From an uncultured Desulfuromonadales bacterium (GTDB lineage Bacteria; Desulfobacterota; Desulfuromonadia; Desulfuromonadales; Trichloromonadaceae), in assembly GCA_945787465.1 (NCBI GenBank), contig CALZIZ010000005.1, positions 1 to 44,848 of the forward strand: a DNA stretch of 44,848 nt. Direction: 5' to 3'. How positions within the stretch are numbered: position 1 is the first letter of the stretch; every line of letters begins with the position of its first letter. The notes beneath the pieces are model-generated. The model did not search any database. It had not been told where the DNA came from and saw only the letters and a list, made by a program, of their open reading frames with translations. Below are positions 19,181-27,884 of this stretch, one piece after another. Made by a program: the position numbers and the translations under genes.

Positions 19181-20740
19181 GTGTTTTTGAAACAGGGAAT
19201 TGTCTATCTGGTCGGCGCGGGGCCTGGGGATCCGGGGCTGATTACCGTTAAGGGCGCTCAGTGCCTGCGCCGCGCAGATGTTGTGGTCTATGACTACCTG
19301 GCCAACCCCGAGCTGCTGGAGCAGGCCCCTGAAGGGGCCGAGCTGATCTATGTGGGCAAGCGCAAGGGTCTGCACCACCTGCCCCAGGACCAGATCAACG
19401 AGCTGTTGGTCGAAAAGGCCCAACAGGGCAAGGTCGTTGTACGCCTCAAGGGGGGCGACCCCTACGTCTTCGGCCGCGGGGGCGAAGAGGCCCTCCAGCT
19501 TCGCCGGGCCGGGATTGCCTTCGAGGTCGTGCCGGGCATTACCGCCGCCTTCGCCGCTGCCGCCTATGCCGGCATCCCCCTGACCCATCGCGATTTCACC
19601 ACCAGCCTGGCCCTGGTGACCGGGCACGAAGACCCCTCCAAAAAGATGTCGAGCCTTGACTGGGAGAAGCTCGCAACCGGCGTCGGCACCCTGGTCTTCT
19701 ACATGGGGATGGCCAACCTCGAACTGATTACCGAACAGCTGATGAGACACGGCAGGCCGCCATCGACCCCGGTGGCAATCATCCGCTGGGCAACCAAACC
19801 GGTGCAGGAGACCCTGATGGCCACCCTGGGCAACCTGGTCGATAAGGTCCGCGAGTCAGGATTCAAGCCACCTGCGGTGATCGTGGTCGGCGAAGTGGTT
19901 GCGCTGCGCGAGCAGCTGCGCTGGTTCGACAACCGGCCCCTGTTCGGCAAACGCGTTCTGGTCACCCGCACCGTCGCCCAGGCCGGTAGCTTCTCGACCC
20001 TGCTGCAACAGCAGGGCGCCGCACCGGTCAGCTGCCCGGTCATCGAGCTCGCCCCGCCCCAGAGCTGGGCCGCGCTCGATGCGGAAATCGATCGCCTGGC
20101 CGAGACGGACGTCCTCATCCTCACGTCCGCCAATGCCGTGGACGTTTTCTTCGACCGGCTGCGCGCCCAGGGCAAGGACGTGCGGGCCCTGGCCGGCATC
20201 ACCCTCGTCGCCGTCGGCCCCAAGACCGCAGCGGCCATAGAAGCCCGCGGCCTTCGCCCCGACCTTGTCCCTGTCGATTACCGCGCCGAGGGCATCATCG
20301 AGGCCCTCAAGGAGCAGGGCGTTGCAGGCAAGCGCATCCTCTACCCCCGCGCCGAACTGGCCCGAGAGGTCATCCCCCAAAAGCTCAGCGAAGCCGGCGC
20401 CAAAGTGGCAGCCCCCATCGCTTACCGCACCCTGCCCCCCAAAGAGGGCGCCGAGCAAATCCGGGAGCTTCTCAGCCAGGGCGCCATCGACGCGGTGACC
20501 TTCACCTCGTCCTCCACGGTAGAAAACCTCTGCCACATGCTCGGTGAAGAAGCCTCCCACTTGCTGAACAAGGTCACAATCTGCTCCATCGGCCCGCTGA
20601 CCACCCAGACCGCTAAACGCCTGGGCCTGACCGTAGCCGTTGAACCAAACAACTCAACCCTCGAAGCCCTGGTCGAAGCGATGGTGGAGTACTACCGGAG
20701 CCAGGAGCCAGGAGCCAGAAGCCTTGAACTTTTACCTTGA
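19181..20740 (+). CDS. cobA-hemD: Bifunctional uroporphyrinogen-III C-methyltransferase / uroporphyrinogen-III synthase
   Basis: 519 aa; VYLVGAGPGDPGLITVKGAQCL, RLKGGDPYVFGRGGEE, C-terminal HemD domain; GTG start. Confidence 0.95.
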   Translation: MFLKQGIVYLVGAGPGDPGLITVKGAQCLRRADVVVYDYLANPELLEQAPEGAELIYVGKRKGLHHLPQDQINELLVEKAQQGKVVVRLKGGDPYVFGRGGEEALQLRRAGIAFEVVPGITAAFAAAAYAGIPLTHRDFTTSLALVTGHEDPSKKMSSLDWEKLATGVGTLVFYMGMANLELITEQLMRHGRPPSTPVAIIRWATKPVQETLMATLGNLVDKVRESGFKPPAVIVVGEVVALREQLRWFDNRPLFGKRVLVTRTVAQAGSFSTLLQQQGAAPVSCPVIELAPPQSWAALDAEIDRLAETDVLILTSANAVDVFFDRLRAQGKDVRALAGITLVAVGPKTAAAIEARGLRPDLVPVDYRAEGIIEALKEQGVAGKRILYPRAELAREVIPQKLSEAGAKVAAPIAYRTLPPKEGAEQIRELLSQGAIDAVTFTSSSTVENLCHMLGEEASHLLNKVTICSIGPLTTQTAKRLGLTVAVEPNNSTLEALVEAMVEYYRSQEPGARSLELLP

Positions 20741-20766
20741 ACCTTTCACCTTGAGCCTTTAGCCTC
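20697..20766 (+). repeat. 7-bp-period repeat overlapping the hemD 3' end
   Basis: GGAGCCA x3, GAAGCCT TGAACTT TTACCTT GAACCTT TCACCTT GAGCCTT TAGCCTC. Confidence 0.85.
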
Positions 20767-20783
20767 GGATTAAGGAGATTAAC

Positions 20784-21758
20784 ATGTTTTTTCCCGAATA
20801 CCGTGCCCGCCGCCTGCGCCGCAACGACAACCTGCGCCGCATGGTGCGCGAAACCCACCTGCGGGTCGAGGACCTGATCTACCCCATGTTCAGCGCCTTT
20901 GGAGAAGGGATCAAAAAAGAGATCGTCTCCATGCCCGGCATCTATCAGCAGTCCATCGAGAACATTGTCGCCGAGGCCAAAGAGGTCTACGAACTCGGAA
21001 TCCCGGCGGTGATCCTGTTCGGCATCCCCGAGCACAAGGACCCCGTCGGCCAGGACGCTTACAGCGACACCGGCATCATCCAGGAGACGATTCGCGCCAT
21101 CAAGGCCGAGGTGCCTGAACTGACCGTCATCACCGACGTATGCCTGTGCGAGTATACCGACCACGGGCACTGCGGGGTGATCAAGGATGGGGACGTCGAC
21201 AACGACGAGACCCTCAGGCTGCTCGCCGCCGAGGCCCTCTCCCACGCCCGCGCCGGGGCCGACATCGTCGCGCCCAGCGACATGATGGATGGCAGAATCA
21301 CCGCCATCCGCGAGATGCTCGATGCCAACGGCTTTCACAACCTGCCGATCATGAGCTACGCGGTCAAATACGCCAGCGCCTACTACGGCCCGTTTCGCGA
21401 TGCCGCAGAGTCCACCCCCCAGTTCGGCGACCGCCGCTCTTACCAGATGGACCCGGCCAACCGCCGCGAGGCACTACGCGAAGCGCACCTCGACGAGCAG
21501 GAATGCGCCGACTTTCTGATGGTCAAGCCGGCCCTGGCCTACCTCGACATTCTGCGCGACCTTAAGGAGAACTTCCAGCTGCCGCTGGTGGCCTACAATG
21601 TCTCTGGAGAGTATTCGATGATCAAGGCCGCCGCCGAAAAGGACTGGATCGACGGCGAGCGGGTGATGATGGAGACCCTGCTCGGCATGAAACGCGCCGG
21701 CGCCGATTTGATCATCACCTACCACGCCAAGGAGGCGGCGAAGGTTTTGAAGGGCTGA
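20784..21758 (+). CDS. hemB: Delta-aminolevulinic acid dehydratase (porphobilinogen synthase)
   Basis: [42 protein letters not shown]. Confidence 0.97.
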   Translation: MFFPEYRARRLRRNDNLRRMVRETHLRVEDLIYPMFSAFGEGIKKEIVSMPGIYQQSIENIVAEAKEVYELGIPAVILFGIPEHKDPVGQDAYSDTGIIQETIRAIKAEVPELTVITDVCLCEYTDHGHCGVIKDGDVDNDETLRLLAAEALSHARAGADIVAPSDMMDGRITAIREMLDANGFHNLPIMSYAVKYASAYYGPFRDAAESTPQFGDRRSYQMDPANRREALREAHLDEQECADFLMVKPALAYLDILRDLKENFQLPLVAYNVSGEYSMIKAAAEKDWIDGERVMMETLLGMKRAGADLIITYHAKEAAKVLKG

Positions 21759-21785
21759 GACCTGCCAATCTACATACTACAAACA

Positions 21786-21815
21786 GAAAGGGCACCCACG
21801 TTGGGGTGCCCTTTC
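21786..21815. terminator. Terminator after hemB / lipoprotein gene (convergent)
   Basis: GAAAGGGCACCC ... GGGTGCCCTTTC 12-bp stem. Confidence 0.85.
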
Positions 21816-21872
21816 TTGCTTTGTCTTGAAACTGGCGGTCAGCCAATCACTCTGTCTGACCTTAGCGCTTTG

Positions 21873-24800
21873 TTAAAGGCTATTAGCCGTCATGTGATCC
21901 TTAACGACATCGACCAGGTTTCCACCAGCGTCTTTAATAAAACCGACGACGGGGAAGTCCATTGTGGTTGCGCCTTCGGCCATCAGGAACATGGTCATTA
22001 CATCGCCATTCTCCATGTACATGCGCAGGCTGCCGTCCGACTCCAGAATATAATCGAAGAATCCACTTTCGCCCGAAGGATCAGTGAACTGACCGGAGCC
22101 TGTGCTGAAAGAAAGGGCCACGCCATCAAGGCCGACCAAGTCCATCCCGGCAGGATCATTGAAAGGGGTGGTGACAAACATCTGCTCATAAGTGTTGTAT
22201 TTCAGGACATCCCCTTCCCAGTCCTCAATATATAAGGACAGGACAGAAGAACTGCTATCGTTAAGCTTGAAAACCTTGGTGGTGCCATAATCGCCTTCAA
22301 ACTGCCCATGCAACACTCCATCCCCATCCAGTTGCCAGGTCCCCCCGTTAGCCATTGTCTCGATCATCCCGTCAAATTCCTCGCGGCAGGCTTCCGAAAG
22401 AGAGCCATCGGCTTTGAAGGTCATTACGCACACTTCTTTACTATCGACGAAAGCGAAGGTCTTGCCCATGAGGTCCTGCTGTGCGTCAAAAGATACGATT
22501 GTTTCCGGAGCAGGCTCAGGCACCAGTACTGGCTCACCACCCATGTTGGGGTCACCTGGGTAAGGCTCGCCACCCATGTAAGGGTCAGCACTCATGTGAA
22601 CATAACCAGCCTGGCCGGTTGATTCGGAGAAATAGACCTCATAAGAATTGCCGTAGGCGGACACAAGTGAAAATTCCCGCACAAAACCAGGTTCCTGATT
22701 GGAGAGGTTGAACATCATCAAAACACCGTCTGTGCTAATTTCCCAGTTGCCGGTTGCCTGCCATGTCTCTTCCACCCCATCAGGGTTGATTTTTGTGCCG
22801 TCTTCAACTAAAGATCCGTCAGCCGAATTGAACGTCACCATGATCGACTCATGGGACGCAGAATCACCAGGAGGCATGAGGTACAGAGGCTGGCTCAACA
22901 TTTGAGCGTCAAACGGAATGGTTGCCTGCGGAGGCACGGGGGTCGGGTAGGGCTCACCGCCCATGTTGGGATCGCCGGGGTAGGGTTCACCGCCCATGTT
23001 GGGGTCGCCAGGGTAAGGCTCACCGCCCATGTTGGGGTCGCCAGGGTAAGGCTCACCGCCCATGTTGGGGTCGCCAGGGTAAGGCTCACCGCCCATGTTG
23101 GGGTCGCCAGGGTGGGGCTCGCCGCCCATGTTGGGATCGCCGGGATAGGGCTCGTTGCAGACCGGTTCCTGGTAATTCTCCATGGGGGATGCAGTTGCGA
23201 TGGCCTCATAATTCAGATTGCCCTTGAGCCCGTCCATGGCAACCGGGTTGTACATCAACTCATCCATCCCGTCTTGAACGCCTGCAGGGATATAGTTGCC
23301 GTACTTGACCACGCCGTCTTTTTCAGCGAAGAAGGGGCGTTCTTCACGATCCCCGTACTTGAAAGCATAGGCACCGGGGATATCGACAAGGATGATCTCG
23401 GGTCCGCCTTCGAAGGGAGTGACGCGCTTCCAGGCGCCTTGTTCCATCAGCTTCTTGGGCTGGTGAGCACAGGGTTCCCAGATAAACAGGTGCAGGATGC
23501 CACTATTATCATCGATCTTTTCGAACCTGGCGCTCAGATCACGGCCCACGCCGAGGTCATTGCCGCCTTGCTGCTCGGGATTGTAAGCAAAATCAATCAG
23601 CATCTGATCCAGGGAAGTCACCAGGGTCTCATTCTGGCCATCCCAGATCCTGACCGTGTTCCACTCGTCATCCCAGATCTCGTAGGTGTCAGCTGTCCGG
23701 GTAAAGCTCAGCTTATGCCCTTTGGCACCCTCGGGGAAAACCAGAGTGGGATCAACCAGAAACCTTCCCAGGCGCCCGGAAAAGTGGCCTTGGTACTTTC
23801 CGGCGAGGTCGGCTTCAGCAACGGTCAGAATCTCCTGCAGGCCATCAGCCTTGCGGGTCAGTAACACCGAGCCGTTCTCGTCAAAGGTCATGTCATAAGC
23901 TTCAGGGCCGTCATTCACAGAGATCCAGCCATTTGCGGTCAGGATAAAGGAGTTATCATCCTCCTGGACCGCATCACCCCAGACGCCTGCAGCGAAATTG
24001 TAGGCCATTTCCTCTTCGCTCAATGCCCCCTGAGCGTCGAGCTTAACGGTTCCGATCTCGAGTTCGGGGATCTCCTGCTGGGTTTCCTCGTCGTAGTCGA
24101 AGTGAAGTTCCAGCCAGGAAGAACCACCTTTTTCCAGAACGGTCTTAAAGGAGGACTTGGCGGTCGCCTTTTCCATTTCGGCTACGGCAACGGCTTCTTT
24201 CGCCTTATCGCCATCGAAGGCCCCTTCGGACTCTTCAACCTTGGCAACCACGTCTTCCGGGTTGAATTTGGTCACCGTACCGGCGGCAATATCTTCCTTA
24301 GCCGCCTCGACCTGAGTCACGATGCTTTCGAGGCGGTTCATGACCTCATTGACCACAGCCTTGATGATGACGTCCAGGCTGATGTTTTCCATCCCCTCGA
24401 CCTTGTCGAGTTGGGCTTTCATGTCGCCCATGGTGTTGGCCACAACCTGGGCCACCATGTGCACGGTCTCCATCTTTTCTTTGCGTTCCGCAGCCTGTTC
24501 CTCGGTCATGCCCTCGGTATTGGGCGCAATGTAGTCTTCAAAGAGGTCGATGTCATCAGCCACGCCGATGCGTGCCTTAACGTTTTCCTCGGCTTTCTCG
24601 GGGGTGATTTCTTCGACCGAGGACTCCATCTCCTCATGAATCAGGGTGGTGATGGGGCTTACGAACTCGGGCTTGCCCTTGGGGGCAGAAAGGATGTACT
24701 CCTTGGTCACCGGAGTCCCGTCGCCATCGACCTCGTCCATGACGTTGTATTCAGGTTTGACTTCGACCAGAATCGGGAAATCGTCTGCGGTAGTGCCTTC

Positions 24801-25112
24801 CGGGAGTTTGGCCAGTTCTTCAACGGCAATGGTATACTGACCGCCCGCACCGGAAAATACCGAGGGCTCAGTCTCATCGCAGGCCTTGTTGAGGTTCACG
24901 TCCAGACAAACCTTGGCGCCGTTCAGGTAACCGTCGGCGACAACGCCCGAAACCGGCTCGGCAGTTGAGACTGGTGCCTGTTGATTGGAACCGGGGTCAA
25001 TGGCATCGGCAACCGGGTTGTCAGTGCCTCCGCCACCGCCGCAGCCGGTCAGCACGGTGCTCATGCCGAAAGTTCCGGCCAAGAGCATGGATAATACTTT
25101 CTTCTTGTTCAT
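21873..25112 (-). CDS. Large secreted lipoprotein with PYPGDPNMGGE repeats and repeated beta-domain-like segments
   Basis: 1079 aa; lipobox STVLTGCGGGGG; SGVVADGYLNGAKVCLDVNLNKACDETEPS; tandem GEPYPGDPNMG. Confidence 0.8.
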   Translation of the reverse strand: MNKKKVLSMLLAGTFGMSTVLTGCGGGGGTDNPVADAIDPGSNQQAPVSTAEPVSGVVADGYLNGAKVCLDVNLNKACDETEPSVFSGAGGQYTIAVEELAKLPEGTTADDFPILVEVKPEYNVMDEVDGDGTPVTKEYILSAPKGKPEFVSPITTLIHEEMESSVEEITPEKAEENVKARIGVADDIDLFEDYIAPNTEGMTEEQAAERKEKMETVHMVAQVVANTMGDMKAQLDKVEGMENISLDVIIKAVVNEVMNRLESIVTQVEAAKEDIAAGTVTKFNPEDVVAKVEESEGAFDGDKAKEAVAVAEMEKATAKSSFKTVLEKGGSSWLELHFDYDEETQQEIPELEIGTVKLDAQGALSEEEMAYNFAAGVWGDAVQEDDNSFILTANGWISVNDGPEAYDMTFDENGSVLLTRKADGLQEILTVAEADLAGKYQGHFSGRLGRFLVDPTLVFPEGAKGHKLSFTRTADTYEIWDDEWNTVRIWDGQNETLVTSLDQMLIDFAYNPEQQGGNDLGVGRDLSARFEKIDDNSGILHLFIWEPCAHQPKKLMEQGAWKRVTPFEGGPEIILVDIPGAYAFKYGDREERPFFAEKDGVVKYGNYIPAGVQDGMDELMYNPVAMDGLKGNLNYEAIATASPMENYQEPVCNEPYPGDPNMGGEPHPGDPNMGGEPYPGDPNMGGEPYPGDPNMGGEPYPGDPNMGGEPYPGDPNMGGEPYPTPVPPQATIPFDAQMLSQPLYLMPPGDSASHESIMVTFNSADGSLVEDGTKINPDGVEETWQATGNWEISTDGVLMMFNLSNQEPGFVREFSLVSAYGNSYEVYFSESTGQAGYVHMSADPYMGGEPYPGDPNMGGEPVLVPEPAPETIVSFDAQQDLMGKTFAFVDSKEVCVMTFKADGSLSEACREEFDGMIETMANGGTWQLDGDGVLHGQFEGDYGTTKVFKLNDSSSSVLSLYIEDWEGDVLKYNTYEQMFVTTPFNDPAGMDLVGLDGVALSFSTGSGQFTDPSGESGFFDYILESDGSLRMYMENGDVMTMFLMAEGATTMDFPVVGFIKDAGGNLVDVVKDHMTANSL
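22945..23155 (-). repeat. 33-bp coding tandem repeat (GEPYPGDPNMG), about six full units
   Basis: units at 22945, 22978, 23011, 23044, 23077 and 23110, then a partial; a further ~1.5 units near 22540-22592. Confidence 0.95.
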
Positions 25113-25305
25113 ACGCCTCCTTGTACCTCCTGTAAAATATTGTTGGAAAAAAACTGATGCCCTTGGGGTGTGGGGCCTGGAGCAAACCTTCCCTAGGACA
25201 GCCTCCTTTCCGGATTTAAAGAGTTAAAATAGAAAAACCTGGTTCGACCACGCGAAAATATTCATTCAAAAGACAAAACCTCTTGACTTGACGTAAACTT
25301 CTATT

Positions 25306-25322
25306 GGCAAGTGTCATGCCCA
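25306..25322 (-). promoter_or_regulatory. Candidate sigma-54 (-24/-12) promoter for the lipoprotein gene
   Basis: minus strand TGGGCATGACACTTGCC: GG-N10-GC spacing, close to TGGCACG-N4-TTGCW. Confidence 0.5.
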
Positions 25323-25420
25323 TATCTGATTTTTATTGCTAAGAGACCGGAATTGCATGAAGGATGACTTAAGAAGAGCCAATTCGTCGCAATTCTTCTG
25401 CCATTTTTTTGGCTCAAAAA

Positions 25421-25436
25421 TGTCATAGCTATGACA
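25421..25436. promoter_or_regulatory. Perfect 16-bp palindrome TGTCATAGCTATGACA, operator/UAS-like
   Basis: perfect dyad in an otherwise non-coding gap, ~100 bp upstream of the candidate -24/-12 site. Confidence 0.55.
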
Positions 25437-25508
25437 CATTTTGAAATCAGGGGAGATAAATCGACCGTTGGAGATTAGCGATTGCGGTCGAGAGGGGAGT
25501 TCATTAAA

Positions 25509-25676
25509 CTAGGAGGCTGTCGGGCTTAACATGAACCTATTGCGAAACCGGCTGATCGGCCCAAATTCTCGACAATTTTCGACAAATAGCCCTGCTATTT
25601 GCTCTCAAATTCTCGAGGATCTGGACTCGAACATCCAATTTCTCGTTACGGTCCGTCAAGTCCTACAGCCTCCTAG
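25509..25676. mobile_element. 168-bp MITE-like element, copy 2
   Basis: CTAGGAGGCTGTCGGGCTT...AAGTCCTACAGCCTCCTAG; same length and orientation as copy 1. Confidence 0.85.
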
Positions 25677-25719
25677 CTGCGACGACTTAAAGAGGTCACA
25701 GGCCGAAAGGAAAGCCCAT

Positions 25720-27027
25720 TTGACAGCCAACGAGACCAAAACCGAATTCTACAAAGAGACCCTGGCCAACGGCCTGCGGGTGGTCACCGTAGAAATGCCC
25801 CACCTGCACAGCGCCGAAATGATCTGCTACCTGGCCGCCGGCGGCCGCGACGAGAAGCCCGACCATGCGGGGATCTCACATTTTCTTGAGCACATGCTGT
25901 TTCGCGGCACCGTAGAACACCCCACCAGCGTGGAGCTTGAAAAGGCCTTCGAGGCCCTCGGCGGCACGGTCAACGCCTCGACAGACGCTGAAAACACCTG
26001 CTACCACTCCAGGTTGCACCCGGACCATATCGAGGAGGGCGCAGCCCTGTTCGCCTCCATGCTGCAACGGCCGCTGTTCAAGGACATTGATCTGGAGCGT
26101 AAGATCATCCTCGAAGAGGCCCTTGAAGATCTCAACGAAAAGGGCGAGGATGTCAGCCCCGACAACCACACCGCCGCCCTGCTGTGGCCGGGGCACCCCT
26201 TGAGCGTGCCGACCATCGGCACCGAGCAGAGCCTTTCGAGCATTGCCGAGGACGACCTGCGCGCATACCATCGCCACTACTACACCCCGACCAACACGGT
26301 CATTGCAGTCACCGGGCGGGTCCGTCATCAGCAGGTGGTTGCGGCGGTGCAAAAGGCCTTCGGCTCCTGGCAGGGGCCTCGGCCCGCCAGGCCGCTGCCG
26401 GTGCAGCCTGCCGCAGAGACTGCGACGCCTGAGCTATGCTGGGTCAAGGATTCGGACTCCCAGGTCAACATCCAGCTCGCCTTTCGCACCCCGGGAAGAC
26501 ATGCCGAAAACACCGCCGCGCTGCGGGTGTTGCGTTGGATCCTCTCTTGGGGGGGCACTTCGCGGCTGATGCTCCACCTGCGCGAACACTTGGGGCTGAC
26601 CTATAATGTCGAGGCGAATCTGTCGCTGTACGAAGAAACGGGGTGCCTGGCCATCGACCTTTCGGTGGCCCCTGAGAATCTGGTCGAAGCGGTTAAGGAG
26701 ACCTTGAAGGTGGTGGAGGACTTACGTCGCCAGTTGGTCCCGGAAGAAGAACTTGCAGGGGTGACCCAGTCGTACCGGTTTGATCTCGATTTCAGCCGTG
26801 ATCATACCGAGGCCATGGCGACCCGCTATGGGTGGGGAGAGCTGACAGGTTATCTGCGAACCCTGGAGCAGGACCGCAGGGAGGTCTGTTCGGTGACCCC
26901 GGAGCAGGTCAGGGAGGCAGCATCGACGCTGCTGACCCCGGGGGCGCTCAAGGCGGCCCTGGTCGGCCCTTGGAGCGCCAGGGACCGCAAAAAGGTCGAG
27001 GACATAGTTGCAGGGTTTGGAAGATGA
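25720..27027 (+). CDS. M16-family zinc peptidase
   Basis: HFLEHMLFRGT (HxxEH) ; TTG start preceded by AGGAAAG is more plausible than the ORF start at 25531 inside the MITE. Confidence 0.88.
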   Translation: MTANETKTEFYKETLANGLRVVTVEMPHLHSAEMICYLAAGGRDEKPDHAGISHFLEHMLFRGTVEHPTSVELEKAFEALGGTVNASTDAENTCYHSRLHPDHIEEGAALFASMLQRPLFKDIDLERKIILEEALEDLNEKGEDVSPDNHTAALLWPGHPLSVPTIGTEQSLSSIAEDDLRAYHRHYYTPTNTVIAVTGRVRHQQVVAAVQKAFGSWQGPRPARPLPVQPAAETATPELCWVKDSDSQVNIQLAFRTPGRHAENTAALRVLRWILSWGGTSRLMLHLREHLGLTYNVEANLSLYEETGCLAIDLSVAPENLVEAVKETLKVVEDLRRQLVPEEELAGVTQSYRFDLDFSRDHTEAMATRYGWGELTGYLRTLEQDRREVCSVTPEQVREAASTLLTPGALKAALVGPWSARDRKKVEDIVAGFGR

Positions 27028-27047
27028 GTTTGGAGTGATCGTAAAAT

Positions 27048-27134
27048 GTAGGTTGGGTTAAGGAGCGTAGCGACGAACCCAACATGTGCTGGAACTGAGC
27101 CGCCTGTTGGGTTTCGTTCCTCAACCCAACCTAC
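27048..27134. repeat. BIME-like pair of inverted GTAG-REP hairpins
   Basis: GTAGGTTGGGTT...GAACCCAACA and TGTTGGGTTTCGTTCCTCAACCCAACCTAC. Confidence 0.8.
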
Positions 27135-27167
27135 CCCACTCAGCAGACGATGGGTTCCTGAGGATAT

Positions 27168-27368
27168 TTAACGGTTTTTCAAAAAGATCAGGGTCGCCAG
27201 CACCCCAAGGGCGAAACCCGCGCCAGCCGTTGCCAATAAGAGCAGCGCCTGGGGCAAAACAAAACTCTTGAAAAAGATGCGGGTTTCCACCGGGCCTGCG
27301 TTCTGCAGTACCAGAACAAGCAGCAGTACTGTCAGAATCAGCGCCAGGCTGAGCTTGAAACGACCCAT
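27168..27368 (-). CDS. LapA/DUF1049-like small membrane protein
   Basis: 66 aa; LVLVLQNAGPVETRIFF between two TM segments. Confidence 0.75.
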   Translation of the reverse strand: MGRFKLSLALILTVLLLVLVLQNAGPVETRIFFKSFVLPQALLLLATAGAGFALGVLATLIFLKNR

Positions 27369-27386
27369 GGCAGCCTCCCCCGGCTT

Positions 27387-27749
27387 TTAATCGACGGGCT
27401 GGACTTTGAGTTTCTGTCCTTCGAGGCGCATTTTTTCTGCCTTTTCGAGCATCTCAGCGGCCTTGATCCGTTGCTTGCCACTGCGAACCAGCGTTTTTCC
27501 GGCGTCGCGAAGCCTTTCTCCCTCACGGATCAGCTCCGAACCCTTCTTGCGCAAATCCTGCCCCTGGCGCATCATTTCATCGCCCTGTTTGACCATGCGG
27601 TTGCCATCGTTAATCTGGGATTTGGCCTCCTGCAGGGTCGCTGTCGTTTCGGGCAGCAACACCCTGTCTGCTTTCAGGCAACCCGCCAGCATCATCAGAA
27701 CGACAACCATCCCCGGTAAAAGCACTTCCCTGGCCATTCGTTGCAGCAT
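27387..27749 (-). CDS. Small predicted lipoprotein with charged helical repeats
   Basis: lipobox VVVLMMLAGCLKADR; repeated QGxxLRxxGxxLxxxG pattern. Confidence 0.65.
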   Translation of the reverse strand: MLQRMAREVLLPGMVVVLMMLAGCLKADRVLLPETTATLQEAKSQINDGNRMVKQGDEMMRQGQDLRKKGSELIREGERLRDAGKTLVRSGKQRIKAAEMLEKAEKMRLEGQKLKVQPVD

Positions 27750-27884
27750 AAAACAACTCCCTCCGGGCCTTAAGCGGCGCCAAAATGACTGATTCAGTTT
27801 AAATTTCGACTCCACGCAAAATCTACCAGTTTTATGCCCCAAATCAAGGCCGCCGAGTGAATATTTCTGCCTCCCCCTCGAGGG

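Noticed and set aside
15038-21758. Heme/siroheme gene order as a novel cluster
   Set aside because: Gene content and order are ordinary for Geobacter-type genomes; only the repeats and the MITE between genes are unusual.
22945-23155. CRISPR-like regular repeats
   Set aside because: Units are contiguous 33-bp coding repeats with no spacers, in frame with a lipoprotein.
22851-23864. 337-aa plus-strand ORF with TAHVGVARVRL repeats
   Set aside because: Antisense reading of the lipoprotein's 33-bp coding repeats.
25531-25719. N-terminal extension of the M16 peptidase
   Set aside because: Encoded by the 168-bp MITE-like element also present after hemC; a TTG start with SD at 25720 fits better. 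Kept only as a finding to test.
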